DNA of 64,000 nt from Liquidambar formosana (GCA_039720395.1 CM077823.1:33872371-33936370); one strand, 5' to 3'. Shown: positions 37,613 to 50,529, counted from the first letter of the stretch. The notes: generated by a model not told the origin, from the letters alone. Numbers and translations: made by a program.

Positions 37613-39609
37613 ATGTTTGTTTTTAAGGGAAGAAGAATGTTTAATGAAGCCTAGTCGAATGGGAGAGGGTTTTCGGGTGCGAGCAGTTTCTTTTTGGGAA
37701 TCGATGAAGGGAAGGAGAATGTTTGAGGAAGTTTTATTCGAAATTTAGATAAAACCTCATTATCTGATTTTTTTGAAGCAATTTGACTCGGGAAATTAGT
37801 AACTCCCATATTTAGATTTTTTTTTTTAGCTCTTAACAGTGTTAAAACCACTATCCAATTAGGTTCGGCCATATTAGTGGTCTTATATTTTGGTCATCTA
37901 ATAGTGGTCTTATGTATCACTACTCAAAGCCAAGGAAAAACCGGTGTAATCTCTCTCTCTCTCTCTCTCTCTTCCATAACATAATGTAATTTCTCTAAAT
38001 CCCAAAGGAGGTCAGCATAATTTACCCTTTTTTCTCTCTCTCTCTCTCGTCCGTAACATAATGTAATTTCTCTAAATTCCAAAGGAGGTCAGCATAATTT
38101 ACCCTTTTTTTTATTATTATTGTCAAGCAATTCAATCTGTCTCTTTAATGTCTGAGTGGCTGCAGGAGGCTGCCAAGATTCAATTCATTACACACACGCA
38201 GATTAGGATTTGGTGTAGGTTTATGATCGTATCATTTGTCTCTTTTCAAGGTAAGAGAACTACAATATTTATGACTGGCTAGTGTTAGGTGCCTGATTCT
38301 TATTAATAATTAAGATGGGGGCACCGGGGCAGTAGTTGTTCCCCGTTGTCTATAGATGATATATGGCTAGGCCATACCCATATTTGCGAATTAGACTATG
38401 ATATATTTGATCTTGGATAAATATAGGCCATACCTATATTTATGTTGAGGTCTGTAACAAATGAAAGGCATATCTTTCCTGATTTCCAAGAAATATTAAG
38501 GATTAATGCCTTACCATTACCAGAAGCCCAACTTTGTGGTTTTTATTGATAAATTTCTGTTGCATCCCACAATTTTTTAAAATATCCCTTCTCTGAGATG
38601 GATCTAAATTTGGTAATGGTTTGAAAAAAATAGGTCATTATTGTACTGATTTGATCCGAGTCGTCCATTTATAAACTATTCGGATCGCATTATATCTTGT
38701 CTCTAAGACACCCAACAAAGTTTTATGTCATTCGTTTTTTTTTTTTTTTTTTTTTTTTTTGGCAATGTTATTCCTTGATATGTCTACTGTATTTGAGTTT
38801 CAGTGTATTTTTCTATATGCATTCTTTTTTCCCTAAAAAGGTCGATTCAAGGGATACCACTCCTCGAAGGGAGATTCAGAAGAAGGATCAAAAACACTTT
38901 CAACTGACCTTGCTGCTTCTGGGATCTAACAAGTCAATTGAGTAGTATAGCAACTTTTTTTCCTTTGACTTGTCTCTAAAATTTTTATTTGTCCAGATTT
39001 TTGTGCTAGATCAACATAATAATACCTGGGAAACATTACAAATTGAACATATTGATAGTTTGTTTATTTATTTATTTATTTTTTTGGGACCTCTAGTGGC
39101 AAGCTGAAGCTTCTTCATTTGTAGCAGCCTAGCAGGGTTGCTAATGGGCTGACCATTTGCAGCTGGGTTGCCAATGGGCTTTCCACATTGATTCATGGGC
39201 TTAGGTTGCCAAATAGGCTTTCAAATGATTTTGGGCTATGAGAAGTAACTTTGGACAGCTCAAAGCTATCCCAAATGGGGCCTTTTATGACTAACTTGCA
39301 CATAAAGAACAACAAAATTTGCCATTCTAAAGCCCCATTCTTACACAGACTCTCAGATAGAAGAATTTCAATTGCTGAAGTGAAGCCCATGAAAGTGTCC
39401 TTGTTTGGCTTGACATTGCGCCATGGCAAAAATGTCTACAACCTAGGCAGCATGGAGAGGCCTAGGAAAGTGCCATGGTATCGAACACGGGTATGCCCTC
39501 GACATATGTCAGATACTTCTTGTACGTATCTATTAAATTAAAAAAATAGATTAATTTCGGACAAGGCACGGACACGGCTCTAACACAGAAGGGGCATAGC
39601 GGGGTAAAA
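37613..39609. other. Intergenic DNA with simple repeats
   Basis: Contains CT microsatellites at about 37951-37972 and 38034-38048 inside a partly duplicated segment, and a T run at 38733-38760. No gene is supportable. Confidence 0.45.
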
Positions 39610-40406
39610 AATAGAAATTTAATTTGTTTTAAAAGGGGTAATTTTAGTTATTATAAACAATTTATGGGTGCTTTTGCAAAAGCTGAAAAATTCCTTATTA
39701 TAAACAATTTTAGGGACACGACATTTTTGCCTTAAAGAAAAATGGTTTTGTATCATGAGGTGCAAGCCTCTTATGATGGGGCGTAATTTTTTATTTTTTT
39801 TAATTTTAAAAATTGCATAAATAATTATAAATATATTTATTTATTTATTGTCGTATCCCCGCAGTGTCATGTCTTGATATTTTTAGAAATTGCCGTGTCA
39901 AAATATCTGTATCGTGTCGCAACCATGTTGTGTGTCTGTGTCTGTGTTTAATAGTCTACAATCAATGCTAACAATCATTGTCGTAGATCAATTAGGTTAA
40001 TTACAATCAATGCTAAAAAACAGAAATTTAAATTGTTTTCGAAGGGGTAATTTTAGTTATTATAAACAATTGATGAGTGCTTTTGCAAAAGCTGAAAAAT
40101 TCCTTATTATAAACAATTTTAGGAACACGGCATTTCTACCTTAAAGAAGAATGGTTTAGCATCATGAGGCGCATGCCTCTTATGATGGGGCGTAATTTTT
40201 TTTTTAAATTTAAAAATTGCATAAATAATTATAAATATATTTATTTATTGTCGTATCCCCACCGTGTCATGTCTTAATATTTTTAGAAATTGCCGTATTG
40301 GAATATCCGTGCCGTGTCGCAACCATGTCGTGTGTTCGTGTTTATGCTTCATAGTCTACAACCAATGCTAACACAATCATTGTCGTTGATCAATTGGGTT
40401 AATTAC
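39610..40406. repeat. Direct duplication of about 400 bases
   Basis: 39610-40004 is repeated at 40019-40406 with roughly 90 percent identity by eye; shared landmarks include GGTAATTTTAGTTATTATA, CTCTTATGATGGGGCG and TTGTCGTATCCCC. The unit contains GTGTCG-type motifs also seen at 28740-28775. Non-coding. Confidence 0.85.
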
Positions 40407-40408
40407 TT

Positions 40409-40410
40409 CC

Positions 40411-40441
<31 letters not shown>

Positions 40442-40443
40442 AA
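40409..40443. repeat. Homopolymer C23-A12 tract
   Basis: A run of 23 C followed by 12 A directly at the end of the duplicated block. Confidence 0.85.
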
Positions 40444-41967
40444 GAAAATGAATAAAATAAAATAAAAAGAGGATCAGTTGGGTTACTTAATTCAAATAAC
40501 AATAAACCAAACCGCTTGGGCATAGAGATTATTCATTTTGGTCCAAAATTTTTGGATTTGAATCAAATGGTTACCGGTCAATGGCAACTGATGTAGGCCC
40601 TTTGAGATTGAGACAATTTCCCATTACGTATCTTCCTAGCTAAAACTTCCTTGATGTGGGCTCTTTTAGATTTTACTCTCTTTGTTGCGATTGGCAACTG
40701 ATGCAAGGGATTGAGACAGTTTTGCCATTCCTTATTTCCCAAAAACTTGTGTTGATCACTTGATGTAGGCTTTTTGGAGGTTAATGGAGTTTTCCTTCAG
40801 CCTGTGTATAGGCCTATTGATGTCTATCTTGAGAAATGGAGGTCCCTTTGGAGCCACAACTATGAGTGTGCAAGTGCACTACGTCTTCTAGGAGGCTAAT
40901 CAAGAATGATGTATTTGGCTGTTATGGCTAGTCTCCACACCTTTGCTTTATTTGTTGAGTCATGCTATATTGCTATTGGCTGTTATGGCTACTCTCCACC
41001 TTTGCTTTAATTGTTATTGTTGAGACCGACAAGTATGACAGTTCATCATCATAAAAAAACAACAGTATTAAACAAACAGACGCATAAACACATATGAACC
41101 GGACGCATAAGCACATATGAACCGGTCCAGACATGTGGGTTTTATGTACTTTTTAAAAAATCCATGTCCCATGTTGAATACTACAAATTGTCATGTGAGT
41201 ATGTGTCAAGAAAAACTTCATTCTAACCATATGGATTTCTATTTTCTTTAATTTGCATATAACTCCTATATATATGTATATATGAATTAACCATTGACAC
41301 AAACTCAAGAATTGAGTTTAATTTGCAAAATTTTATTGTAATTATGAAATGAACCACCTACATCTTGGAGAGATTGTGGATGAATGGGCACCAATGTTTT
41401 TTTATTTTTTATTTTTTCCCCTCACTCCTTTTTCTTCTAGAAAAAACCCATGGGCTACACAACCGCAGTAACCATTCCTTAACCCTTGATTAGCATAGTA
41501 AATTCTAATTGAACCCAAGGGATAGTTTAGTTAAAAGACTACGTCTCAGGAAAGTGTTCTAATTTTGACTTTTGCTAATCCTTTGAGACTACCTACACAA
41601 AGTTTCATGGTTTTCATAAGCCTTAGACTTATTTGATTCGTATGGGGTAAAGTGTTCTATGGATCTAGAGTTTGCTTGAAGTGTTTCTTCTGTCATTAAA
41701 AAAATTAAAAATAATTATAATAATTATAATAAAACAACTCAGTTAGCATCAAAAGACAAATTTCCTTCTTTTTTTTTTTTTTTTTTTTTTTTGCCAAGTA
41801 AAGACAAATTTCCTTGAAGATGGTTAACAACATATGATTCTATATATTACAACAAAAAAGAACGAAAAGAAAAAATTTAATAAAATTTTTTATTTTATTT
41901 TACAGGTAAATGGATTTTATTTGTATAATCTAATCCATATAATCCAATTTTATTAGTAATTCAAGAA
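40444..41967. other. Intergenic DNA 3' of WSD copy C
   Basis: Holds a short duplicated segment around TTGGCTGTTATGGCTA (40914-40958 and 40977-41018), diverged GGCAACTGATG repeats (40580-40700), and at 41430-41530 a weak match to the 3' flank of WSD A and B. No gene. Confidence 0.45.
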
Positions 41968-44574
41968 TCAATTTCCTCCTATACTTTTGGTAGTGGCAGT
42001 AGCAGCCTCCTTAAGTTCAAGCAGGGCATCTTCGAAGCACTTAGCAAGAACTTTTGGGTCAGGAATGATATCTTTGGCCACCATGATTTGCATGTCAGCC
42101 CTTCCTGCATAACTCAACATGTGCATTGTGATTGCCTGCATTACAAACCCAGAAAAATATTGCAAAAATTCTGGTCATTCATTCGTTTATTCCTATGCTT
42201 AAAACTCATTTTTGCCAATATTCAAATCAATAGGAATGTCAAGGAGCAGAAAGGGGCATAGAGAATGTACATGGGGTAGGCTAGATAAACTGGCCCTTAA
42301 GTAAGTTACAGGGTTGCCTACTGCTGTAATTTCCTCTGGTGGGCCAAGCACATTTGAGATCGTAAACGTCGTATTACAAACGACCCGGTAATTAAGCAAA
42401 GTAGCAGCCTAAGATTAAAAAACAAAAGAATTATCAATAAAATATACAACTATATATATATATATACAGTCTTAATCAGATCAGCATGTATTGATATAAG
42501 TTATTTCGGCACCATGCGTTGATCCAATATACCCATAACTCACTAATGCATGAGGTAAAATCCTTAATGTGAATGTTGATATTAGTTATATCAATACGTG
42601 CTCACCTGATCATCATCTCTATACATATATATCAAATATTCAAGGTTCAAGTTTGAGTTCAATTTAACTTGATTTGATCCTCACCTTGGGTCCCAAGTAG
42701 GACATCACTAAGTCCCCCATTTTATAAGAGAAAGGAGCCTCTAAAGAGTGTTTTTTCTGGTCAATCATCACCTTAGCCCTCTTCAGGTATTGTAGAGGGT
42801 CAGAACCACCTCTATAGTAATAAACAGGTAGGAGAAGCATACCAAATTGATTACCCCACCGAACTTTCCAGTTGCCTTTCATCAAATTTTCCATATCCTG
42901 ACGAGTACCCATTTCAATCCAATACAAAAAATCAAAAAATCAAAAAATCACAAAATAAATAAAATAAAAATCTTTATTTTGTGATAGATTAATAGAATAA
43001 ATAATGAAAAAATAAAGGCATAAGGTAAAAATGGAGGATGGAACTAACCTGCAAGCCTGGTTGTTTTCTTAAATTAACCATGGCCAACCCAGTAATTTGA
43101 AGCCCCTCCTGCAGAGCTAGCAGAGACAATTGAACTCAAGTGAATTATAGTTTTCAGATTTTAACCATATCTTACTAAGACTCAAATGTAAAATGCTAGT
43201 TCTTTAATTGTAAAAATGAACTTTACCTTTTCCCGACCGGATATCCAAGTATCTGGATAACCCAGATGATATCACCCCAAAAAGAACATCATTAATTGTC
43301 TGCATTGAGCCATAAGATCAAGAAAACACAGTATTAGCATCAAGAACTAGTCTTTAAAAAAAAAAGAAAAAAAAAAAAGAAAAAACTTTTTTTGTACCAG
43401 AGGATTAAAGAATATTTGGTGAGTTGAGGAAAGACAAATAAATTCAAGATCCACATTCTTAGAACATTGTCTGGCTGAATGCCTAAACTCCACCAAATCT
43501 TTTTGGACCCTTAACAAATTTCACTAATAGAATGTGGCATTTTTTCATATGCATGGGATCATTGCACTATTAGTTTAGTAAGTAATGTTGTAAAGAAAAG
43601 CCCCCTCTTACAAGCCAATCCTCGAAAGAGTTAACGAAATGTCCTGCATTAGAGTCGGGTTCTCTTTATAGTATGTGTTAGGGGTGTTAGTGGTTCGGTT
43701 TGGTTCGGTTTTAGAGTAGATTTCAAACCAAATCATTATACTTCGAACCATACTATAAAAAACCAAACCAAACCAAACCAAAAAATTTCGGTTTGGTTCG
43801 GTTCGGTTTCAGTTTTAACCCATCAAGTAGCAACAAATAATTGAAAATGAAAAAAATGTCATGCCAAACTCCAAATAAAAACATTTTTAATAAAAACATT
43901 ACTTTAGCAACTAAAAAAAACATTAGACATTGTATCAAAATGGAAACATATTGACATATGTCAATCTAACTTCAAATCTCCAATCTAATACATGCCAATA
44001 TCATTAGTCACTTAGTCAGTACTCACTATTCAATAAGTTTTGTATTCCAGTACGTACAGTACTATTATTTTGAATCTATTACCTATTCTGTCCTTATTAG
44101 AATAGGAAATTTACAAACCAAAATTTAATATATATTATATAAAATTATATATAAATTATATATTTTTTAGTTTTTTCGGTTTAATAAAAAACCAAAAACA
44201 AACCAATTTGATTCGGTTTTCTAAAATTAAAACCAAACCCAAACCTAATAACAAAAAAATCAAACCAAACCGATTTGATTTGATTCGATTTGATTCTTGA
44301 TTTTAATCTAAACCATTAACACCCCTACTATGTGCAGCAGCTTATTTCACGGCCCATATTGTAAAGACCCAAATCTAAGAGGTTTCCTCTTTCTTTTGGT
44401 CAATGCAAACATTATGATTTTTCACACCTAAACCAGTGAAAGAAACTTATCTGTACTATTATACCAAACTAGCCCTCACTTCTGACCAAAAAAAAAAAAA
44501 CCTGACCCTCTCTTGATTGGATGAAGAATTGAATTACTAAAATATATCATGATGACACAATAGTGATTTGGGGG

Positions 44575-44609
<35 letters not shown>

Positions 44610-47344
44610 TTGCCGACTGATTTACAATCATTCTTGATAAAACTCGCTGCCCAAATAATTTTCACAATAACTTCCTTTCTTAAGCTAACTAATAAATAAC
44701 TAAAAAGATTGATTGATTGGTTGACTGATAACCAAAGAAAAAAAAAAAAGAGTGACTTACGACGCACACGTATACAGCATACCAACCCCTTTTATATTAT
44801 ATAGTAATATAATAATAAGTGGTTCTAACACAAATGTAAATTAAACTCCACATCCCTCTTTGTTTGAGCTATCCTATTGTTTTAATAATTTTGGGTACTC
44901 AATTTAAGACACGTATCTTCAATTTCCACCATCAAAAGGCAAAGATATAGTTATTTTACTATCAGGTGTGCCTAATAAAGTCATTCACTTAATTGAATGG
45001 TCAGGATCAAACATAACTCTCACCATTTACTCAATCAATAAGTTAAGCTTCAATATACTCATAAGGGCACCTTCGTCAAACTTTTCTCATTAAACTTTCT
45101 CATCTTCAATTTCCCTCTTTCAAAAACTGGAGTGGTAGTTTATTATTACATTTTGCAACAATGACATAAAGCAGACTTATCAGACTGCGATAAACACATG
45201 TCTAACATGTGGAATGTGAGATGTGTTAGTAGAGAGCACTTTTCATTGCAAACTGACTATCATCTTTTCATCGTACCTTGTGTCTCTGTCCCACAAACAT
45301 TGGCCATTTTGTTACATTTTGCATCCCAAAATGGCTACCCATTTTGAAAATCAAATCATAATTTTTTTGAATTTTCGTATATTACCCTTTATTATTCAAT
45401 AATTACTCTCAACACAGAACCTTACGTGTTTTGTAAAAAATAACCCATCTTTAAGACCCGTATCTTCAACTCCCATTATCAAAAAGGCAAAGCACGATAC
45501 ATATTTATATATATAGTTATAGTTATAGTTATTTTACTATAAGGTGTGCCTAATAAAGTCATTCACTTTAATTGAATGGTCAGGATCAAACATAACTCTC
45601 ACCATTTACTCGATCAGTAAGTTAAGCTTCAATATACCCATAAGGGCACCTTCGTCAAACTTTCTCATTTTCATTTTCTCTTTTAAAAACCGGAGTGACA
45701 GTTTATTATTACATTTTGCAACAATGACGTAAGACAGACTAATCAGACCGTGATAAACACATGTCCAACATGTGGAATGTGATATGTATGAGTAGAGCAT
45801 TTCTCATTGAAAATTGACTATCATCTTTTCATCGCACCTTGTGTCTCCGTCCCACAAACATTTTCTATTTTGCTACCTCTTGCGTTCCAAAATGTTTATC
45901 CATTTTGAGAAAAAATTAAATCATAATTTTTTTGAACCTTCGTATATTACCTTTTATTATTCAATAATTACTTTCAACATAAAACCCTATATGTTTTTGT
46001 AAAAAATGACCTATCTTTGCAAGGTGGTTAGAGTATTACATAGGTGTTGGTAAAATATAAGGATGGTTAGAGTATTACATAGGTGTTGGTAAAATATAAG
46101 GTCTCGACATCTAAGGGTCGAATCCTCACTAACAAACTCCCCCAAGCCCCTCCCCAAAAAAAAAAAATAATAATAAAAAAAATAATAATATTCAAATTTC
46201 CTTCTACTTAAAACTTAATAGGCAAGAAAGTCAACCATTGCAACCTCCCACCGTTGGACCACAACGCTGTATTTGGTTGAGGGAAGGAAAGGAAAGGAAA
46301 GGAAAGGGAAAGGGAATGGAAAATTAGGGAAAAGAAATCTGCTTTCTTTCCTATTGTTTGTTAAATGTTAAATATCAGAAAGGAAATGAAACACCCATCC
46401 CTAAGGAAAGGAAATCTGTTTTCCTTCCTAATGTTTGCTAAATACCACAAACACCCAAAAAAAACAAAAAACCTGCCATCTCTGGTTTTCCTATATTTTT
46501 TCGCAATTTTAACCGTATTAAGATTTCACCCCCAAAAAAAGAGTGTAGTATGAAAAAAAGAAAAGAAAAGAAAGGAGGAAAGTAATGTATTTACCGCATC
46601 AGGTATCGCTTTCTTGACCACCTTCATATCATCAAGTGAAAACCTCGCCGTCGCCATCTTCCTGGGCCACAGCTCCACCCCAGCTCCACCACTCACCGCC
46701 GTCTTCTTATCCTTCACCCACAAACACCTCCCCATTAACCCCACCACAAACACCACCGTAAACCACACCACCTTCACAAACTCCCACACCCTCCAACTCC
46801 ACCTCCTCCTCTCCGTCCCGTTCCTTTCCCTGCTCTTCGTACCATTCATACAGGGCAACGCATCCGCATCATCCGCCCTCCGGCAGCACGACAACAACAT
46901 CGACATCAACGAAATCCCATCGCCCAGTGAATGATGGATCCTAAAAACGACGCAGTTTTGGGCCATCACTAGGTGGATTTCCCACAAGGGCTTGTCCGTG
47001 CTGAGTGGGGACGAGACTGCCAAATCGGCTAAGTAATCGTTGACGGCGTCTTCATCGTCGCCGCCGACGTCGTCGGGGACGGCAGAGTCGACGACGATGA
47101 CGTGGCGGTCGAGGTCGATTTGGGTTTTACGCCAGTGCTCGACGCCGCGGCGGTCGCGGACGAGGAGGCTGGTGAAGCGGGGGTGGCGGGTGAGGATGGA
47201 GGTGCTGATTTCGGATTTGATGGCAGAGATATCGATGGGGTTTTTGAGACCCATGACGCAGTTGATGACCTGGTCCATTTCCGGCTGGAGGAATAGCCGG
47301 CCGGCGGGGGTCAGTGGCTCGTCGTTCTCAGTTTGCTGCTCCAT
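41968..47344 (-). CDS. WSD: Wax ester synthase/diacylglycerol acyltransferase, tandem copy C (469 aa)
   Basis: Six minus-strand exons join in frame: 46595-47344, 43227-43299, 43049-43116, 42685-42897, 42271-42408 and 41968-42135. The catalytic motif reads HHSLGDG (residues 137-143), preceded by RI. A membrane-type segment follows near WFTVVFVVGLMG, and TINDVLFG opens exon 2. All exon lengths except the first and last equal those of copies A and B. The C-terminal tail is short (ends KSIGGN) and lacks a long homopolymer. Intron 1 is 3.3 kb and swollen by a hAT-type MITE (43679-44327), a tandem duplication (44905-46018) and a SINE-like segment; intron 4 holds the second copy of the TA-microsatellite MITE. 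The coding frame itself is intact, so the gene looks functional. Confidence 0.9.
42450..42640. mobile_element. TA-microsatellite MITE, family copy 2 (inverted), in WSD-C intron 4
   Basis: The right part, read on the minus strand, starts AGAGATGATGATCAGGTGAG and matches the left arm of the copy at 5455. Both arms carry CACGTATTGATATAA-like or CATGTATTGATATAAG segments. A TA run flanks the left side (42450-42467) and a shorter ATATAT the right. Confidence 0.7.
43679..44327. mobile_element. hAT-type MITE in WSD-C intron 1
   Basis: A 649-base element begins TAGGGGTGTTAGTGGTT and ends AACCATTAACACCCCTA, with long subterminal CGGTTTGGTT repeats in inverse orientation at the other end. The 8-base flanks are GTATGTGT (43671-43678) and CTATGTGC (44328-44335), 6 of 8 identical, as expected for an aged hAT target duplication. 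Non-coding. Confidence 0.8.
44905..46018. repeat. Tandem duplication of about 550 bases in WSD-C intron 1
   Basis: 44905-45451 recurs directly as 45453-46018. Landmarks present twice are GTGTGCCTAATAAAGTCATT, AAGGGCACCTTCGTCAAACT and CATTTTGCAACAATGAC. Identity looks near 90 percent. The unit has neither TG...CA ends nor inverted ends, so I call it a segmental repeat, not a transposon. Confidence 0.85.
46019..46190. mobile_element. SINE-like tRNA-related segment with a duplicated head
   Basis: A GGTTAGAGTATTAC motif (A-box-like) occurs twice with a 39-base period (46026 and 46065). A B-box-like GGTCGAATCC is at 46116-46125, then a C-rich stretch and an A-rich TAATAA tail. The order A box, B box, A-rich tail fits a plant SINE. 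No target duplication found. Confidence 0.4.
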
Positions 47345-47635
47345 ATGGGAGACAGCGAGGGAGAGGGGAGAAGGGGGGTTTTTGACTTTTAGTGTATTGA
47401 TTCTTAGGAAAGTAAGCAGCACATGACTCGGACAAATGGCCACCTTGTATTGTTTTAAAATTCTCTTGGTTCAAGCGATGGTCAGACCCTTCTGGAGGGA
47501 TTGGAGGTGGCGTTTGGATTCAGCCGTGTGTGTCATGTGTCGAGTGTGTTTTCAATGTTTAGCGTGTGTGCAGCCTTCTCCAGTCATTTATTTATTTTAT
47601 AAAATACACTTATATTGGGAGTTGTTTCTTGTGTA
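47345..47635. other. WSD-C leader/promoter region
   Basis: Short purine/pyrimidine-biased leader, then AT-rich DNA. Bases from about 47610 belong to the left remnant of the third TA-microsatellite MITE. Confidence 0.4.
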
Positions 47636-48330
47636 TTAGAGCATCTCCAATCATGTGAGTTAAATAAGGTATGCTATTGCTATTTTAGCACATATTATAA
47701 TGCCAAATGCTATAATTTAGCACAATGTGCTCCAATGATGCAAATAAACGTAATATGCTATTTTTTGCCACAACTTTAACTATTTTCATAGATTTAATGT
47801 CTCGTAAGATAATGAATGAGATATATCATAGATCACATGCAATGTTGCTTAAGTGGGATGAATGAGTTAAAAAAAAAAAGGTATGTTTTTTGATTTTTTT
47901 TTTTAAATATTATTTTTGAAAATATTGTATTTATTTATGGGCTATTTGGTTACTGAGAAAATTTTGGAAGAAAAAATGGAAGAAAAGAAGTTGCTAATGT
48001 GTTTGGTTGTTGAGAAAGAGAGGAAAAGCTGACATGGCAAATATAACAATAGCTCACCCTTGTGTTATAGCTCACCTTCGCCAAATATAGCACAGGGGTG
48101 AGCTATTGCTATATTTAGCACATGCATTTAGCTCACTATTGGAGCATCCCAACTTGTGCTAAATGTTATAATATAGCAATAGCACACCATATAGCTCACC
48201 AGTGGAGATGCTCTTAGTAGGATATGAGATACATTAAACTAATGCAAGAGATACAACCCTCAATGCATGGTACTAATATAACTTATATTAATACGTGCTG
48301 ATGGGATCAAAACAGTGTATATATATATAT
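47610..48330. mobile_element. TA-microsatellite MITE, family copy 3, split by another MITE
   Basis: 47615-47638 matches positions 5506-5529 of copy 1 at 18 of 24 bases. 48214-48318 continues that copy from the same TTA onward, up to GTGCTGATGGGATCA and a TA run. The 575 bases between are a separate Harbinger-type MITE. The far left arm is eroded. Confidence 0.65.
47639..48213. mobile_element. PIF-Harbinger-type MITE nested in the preceding element
   Basis: The ends GAGCATCTCCAATCATGTGAG and, inverted, GAGCATCTCCACTGGTGAG are terminal inverted repeats. Both sides are flanked by TTA (47636-47638 and 48214-48216). The ends carry repeated TAGCACA/TGTGCTA words. Length 575, non-coding. Confidence 0.85.
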
Positions 48331-49876
48331 TACTAGTCAAGGAAAAGACGTGTTGAGACAAGCCATATTATCGTGTATTAAGAGTTATGCCTACCCAATG
48401 TACTCTGTAACCTTCCAATGCGAGTGTTGTACCCCTACTTGACCACCATTCTAGATCTAAGGTTCATAATGGGGGATACAATTTTTTACAATATTTTTGA
48501 TTTTTTTTTTTCCTTCTAATAACATTTCTTTCAATAATTTTTCATATTCTCAAAGAACTTTTTAAAAGAATTTTATTTTTGCAAAATCTATGCTTCAATT
48601 ATCTGCTCTTATGCACTGTCATATTAGTCAAATTTCAAGTTAATCTAACATTGGGAGATGTTTCAGTCATGAATGCAAGATTTTTTATTTACTAGACATA
48701 TGAATTTATGAATTGGATAGCTACTTGTATATGATTAATATGAATTTAAGCACACATGACAGGTGTATTTAATCTAACACGAAATGCAAATAACATAAAT
48801 GTCCTATTACGAAACCCACACTCTTTATCTCACATGGTAAAGAATCCACACAAGTCCCATGCGGCCATGCTATATATGAGTTGAGAAATTAGGTCTAACT
48901 TGCCTCTCCTCCTTTGTGAGAGGGTTTCAAGCTAGATGGTGATTTCTAACATTGGAATCATTTGCAGGTGCATGTATTGGAAGGAAAGGATTATAAGAAG
49001 GGGGTGGAATATTCTTTTATGTGAACCAAGACCCAAGGAGATTTCCCTTTTCAAGAGGAAAAAGACAAAAATGACACCTAGAGAGCTCCCTACATTTGGA
49101 GAGCCAAATAAAATTTAAAGAACCCAATTGAATGCAAAAATTAAGATTTTCCTCCCTATAATAGAAAAGGTCACCTAACTAGGAAGCCCATTGAAGATGT
49201 GCACTAAAGCAAAGCTGAGCCAAGGTGGTGTTGCCAACTAACATTTCCTAGAAAATTTGGACCCCAAATAAAAATTAAAAAAAAAAAGAAAAAAAAAAAA
49301 AAGAAAGAAGAAATCTATTTTGAGGGCAATGGTTATCCAAATTCAAAATTTGTAATTTGACCCAAGTAGTCCCTTCCAAATTAAAAAAACAAAAAACAAA
49401 TGGACTCCCAATTTATTTATTTTTTAAAAAGGACAGTATGAGTCAACAGAAGCACTTGAGCACCATTGATGCATTGTGCAGATGGATCTGCACAATTAAC
49501 GTGGAAAAGGAGGTGGAAATTTTGCAAATGTCTAAAACATGTGCCTATGTCTTAAACATCATTGTATCATTACTGCAAAAATACATACGATTTACTTTCT
49601 ACAACTGAAACTTTCCACTCTAGGAATCTTGTGAAGACAATAGCTCCCATTGTAGAACTTAGACCGTGTTTGGTGGGCTTGACAGGAATACAATAGTTAT
49701 GAAAATGGACTAAAAAAGAGAATGAAAGAAATGGCCATCGAATGAAAAAAAAAAAAAAAAATTAAAAAAAAATGATCATTCTCAATAATCATTTCATGCC
49801 TTCGTCTAGTCACATTAAGAAAATGAATGAAAACATGTTTTGAGAATTTAAAAAAAAAAACCAAAACAAAACACAT

Positions 49877-49912
<36 letters not shown>

Positions 49913-50494
49913 AGCTGTTAAAGAGGAGTGGAGAGAGAGAATAGAAAAGGGAGTAGAAAAAGAAGTGTGTGGCAATCAAGCTGAGAAAAAAGAGAGATGA
50001 GTTGGTCCACACTAATTATTGTTTCATTTCTCAAGAAAATGAATAAACATTTCTTAAAGGTAGGAAAAAGATGCTCATTCCCATGAAAGCAACGAGAATA
50101 GTGAGCATCAGGGAATAGGATGGCTAACCAACCGGTCCACTTTTTTCAACCAAAGAAATAAACAATTTCATTACTTCCCTTTAATCCCATGTAACAAATA
50201 GTTCCTTCACCATTGTCTCATAAGTTTGGGAGACAGATCACAGCCCCCAACCCCCAACCCCACACTTTGGTTTAGTGAATACAACTCAGCATTAGAGATT
50301 TGATTCGCAGAGTACTTAGTTCGCAATATGAGTTCTGAGTTTGACTCAAACCATTTCTTAAGTACATCATGCATAGAGACGAAAACAATGGCACAAGGTA
50401 AAAATTTGACTCAAATCAGACGTTATAAAATGTTTAGCAACCAATTCAATTGTCCTCATGTATGTTCATCTCCCTTTCCAATTTTTCTGAGTTT

Positions 50495-50529
<35 letters not shown>

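Noticed and set aside
39251..39541. A 96-aa plus-strand frame
   Set aside because: No recognisable family, no splice-compatible partner exons and overlap with a repetitive GGGTTGCCAATGGGCT-type region.
36276..41967. Search for a fourth WSD copy between B and C
   Set aside because: No HHxxxDG-encoding segment, TINDVL block or other WSD exon could be found in the gap.
46112..46128. GGGTCGAATCC as a tRNA gene B box
   Set aside because: No cloverleaf can be drawn around it; the duplicated head and A-rich tail fit a SINE better.
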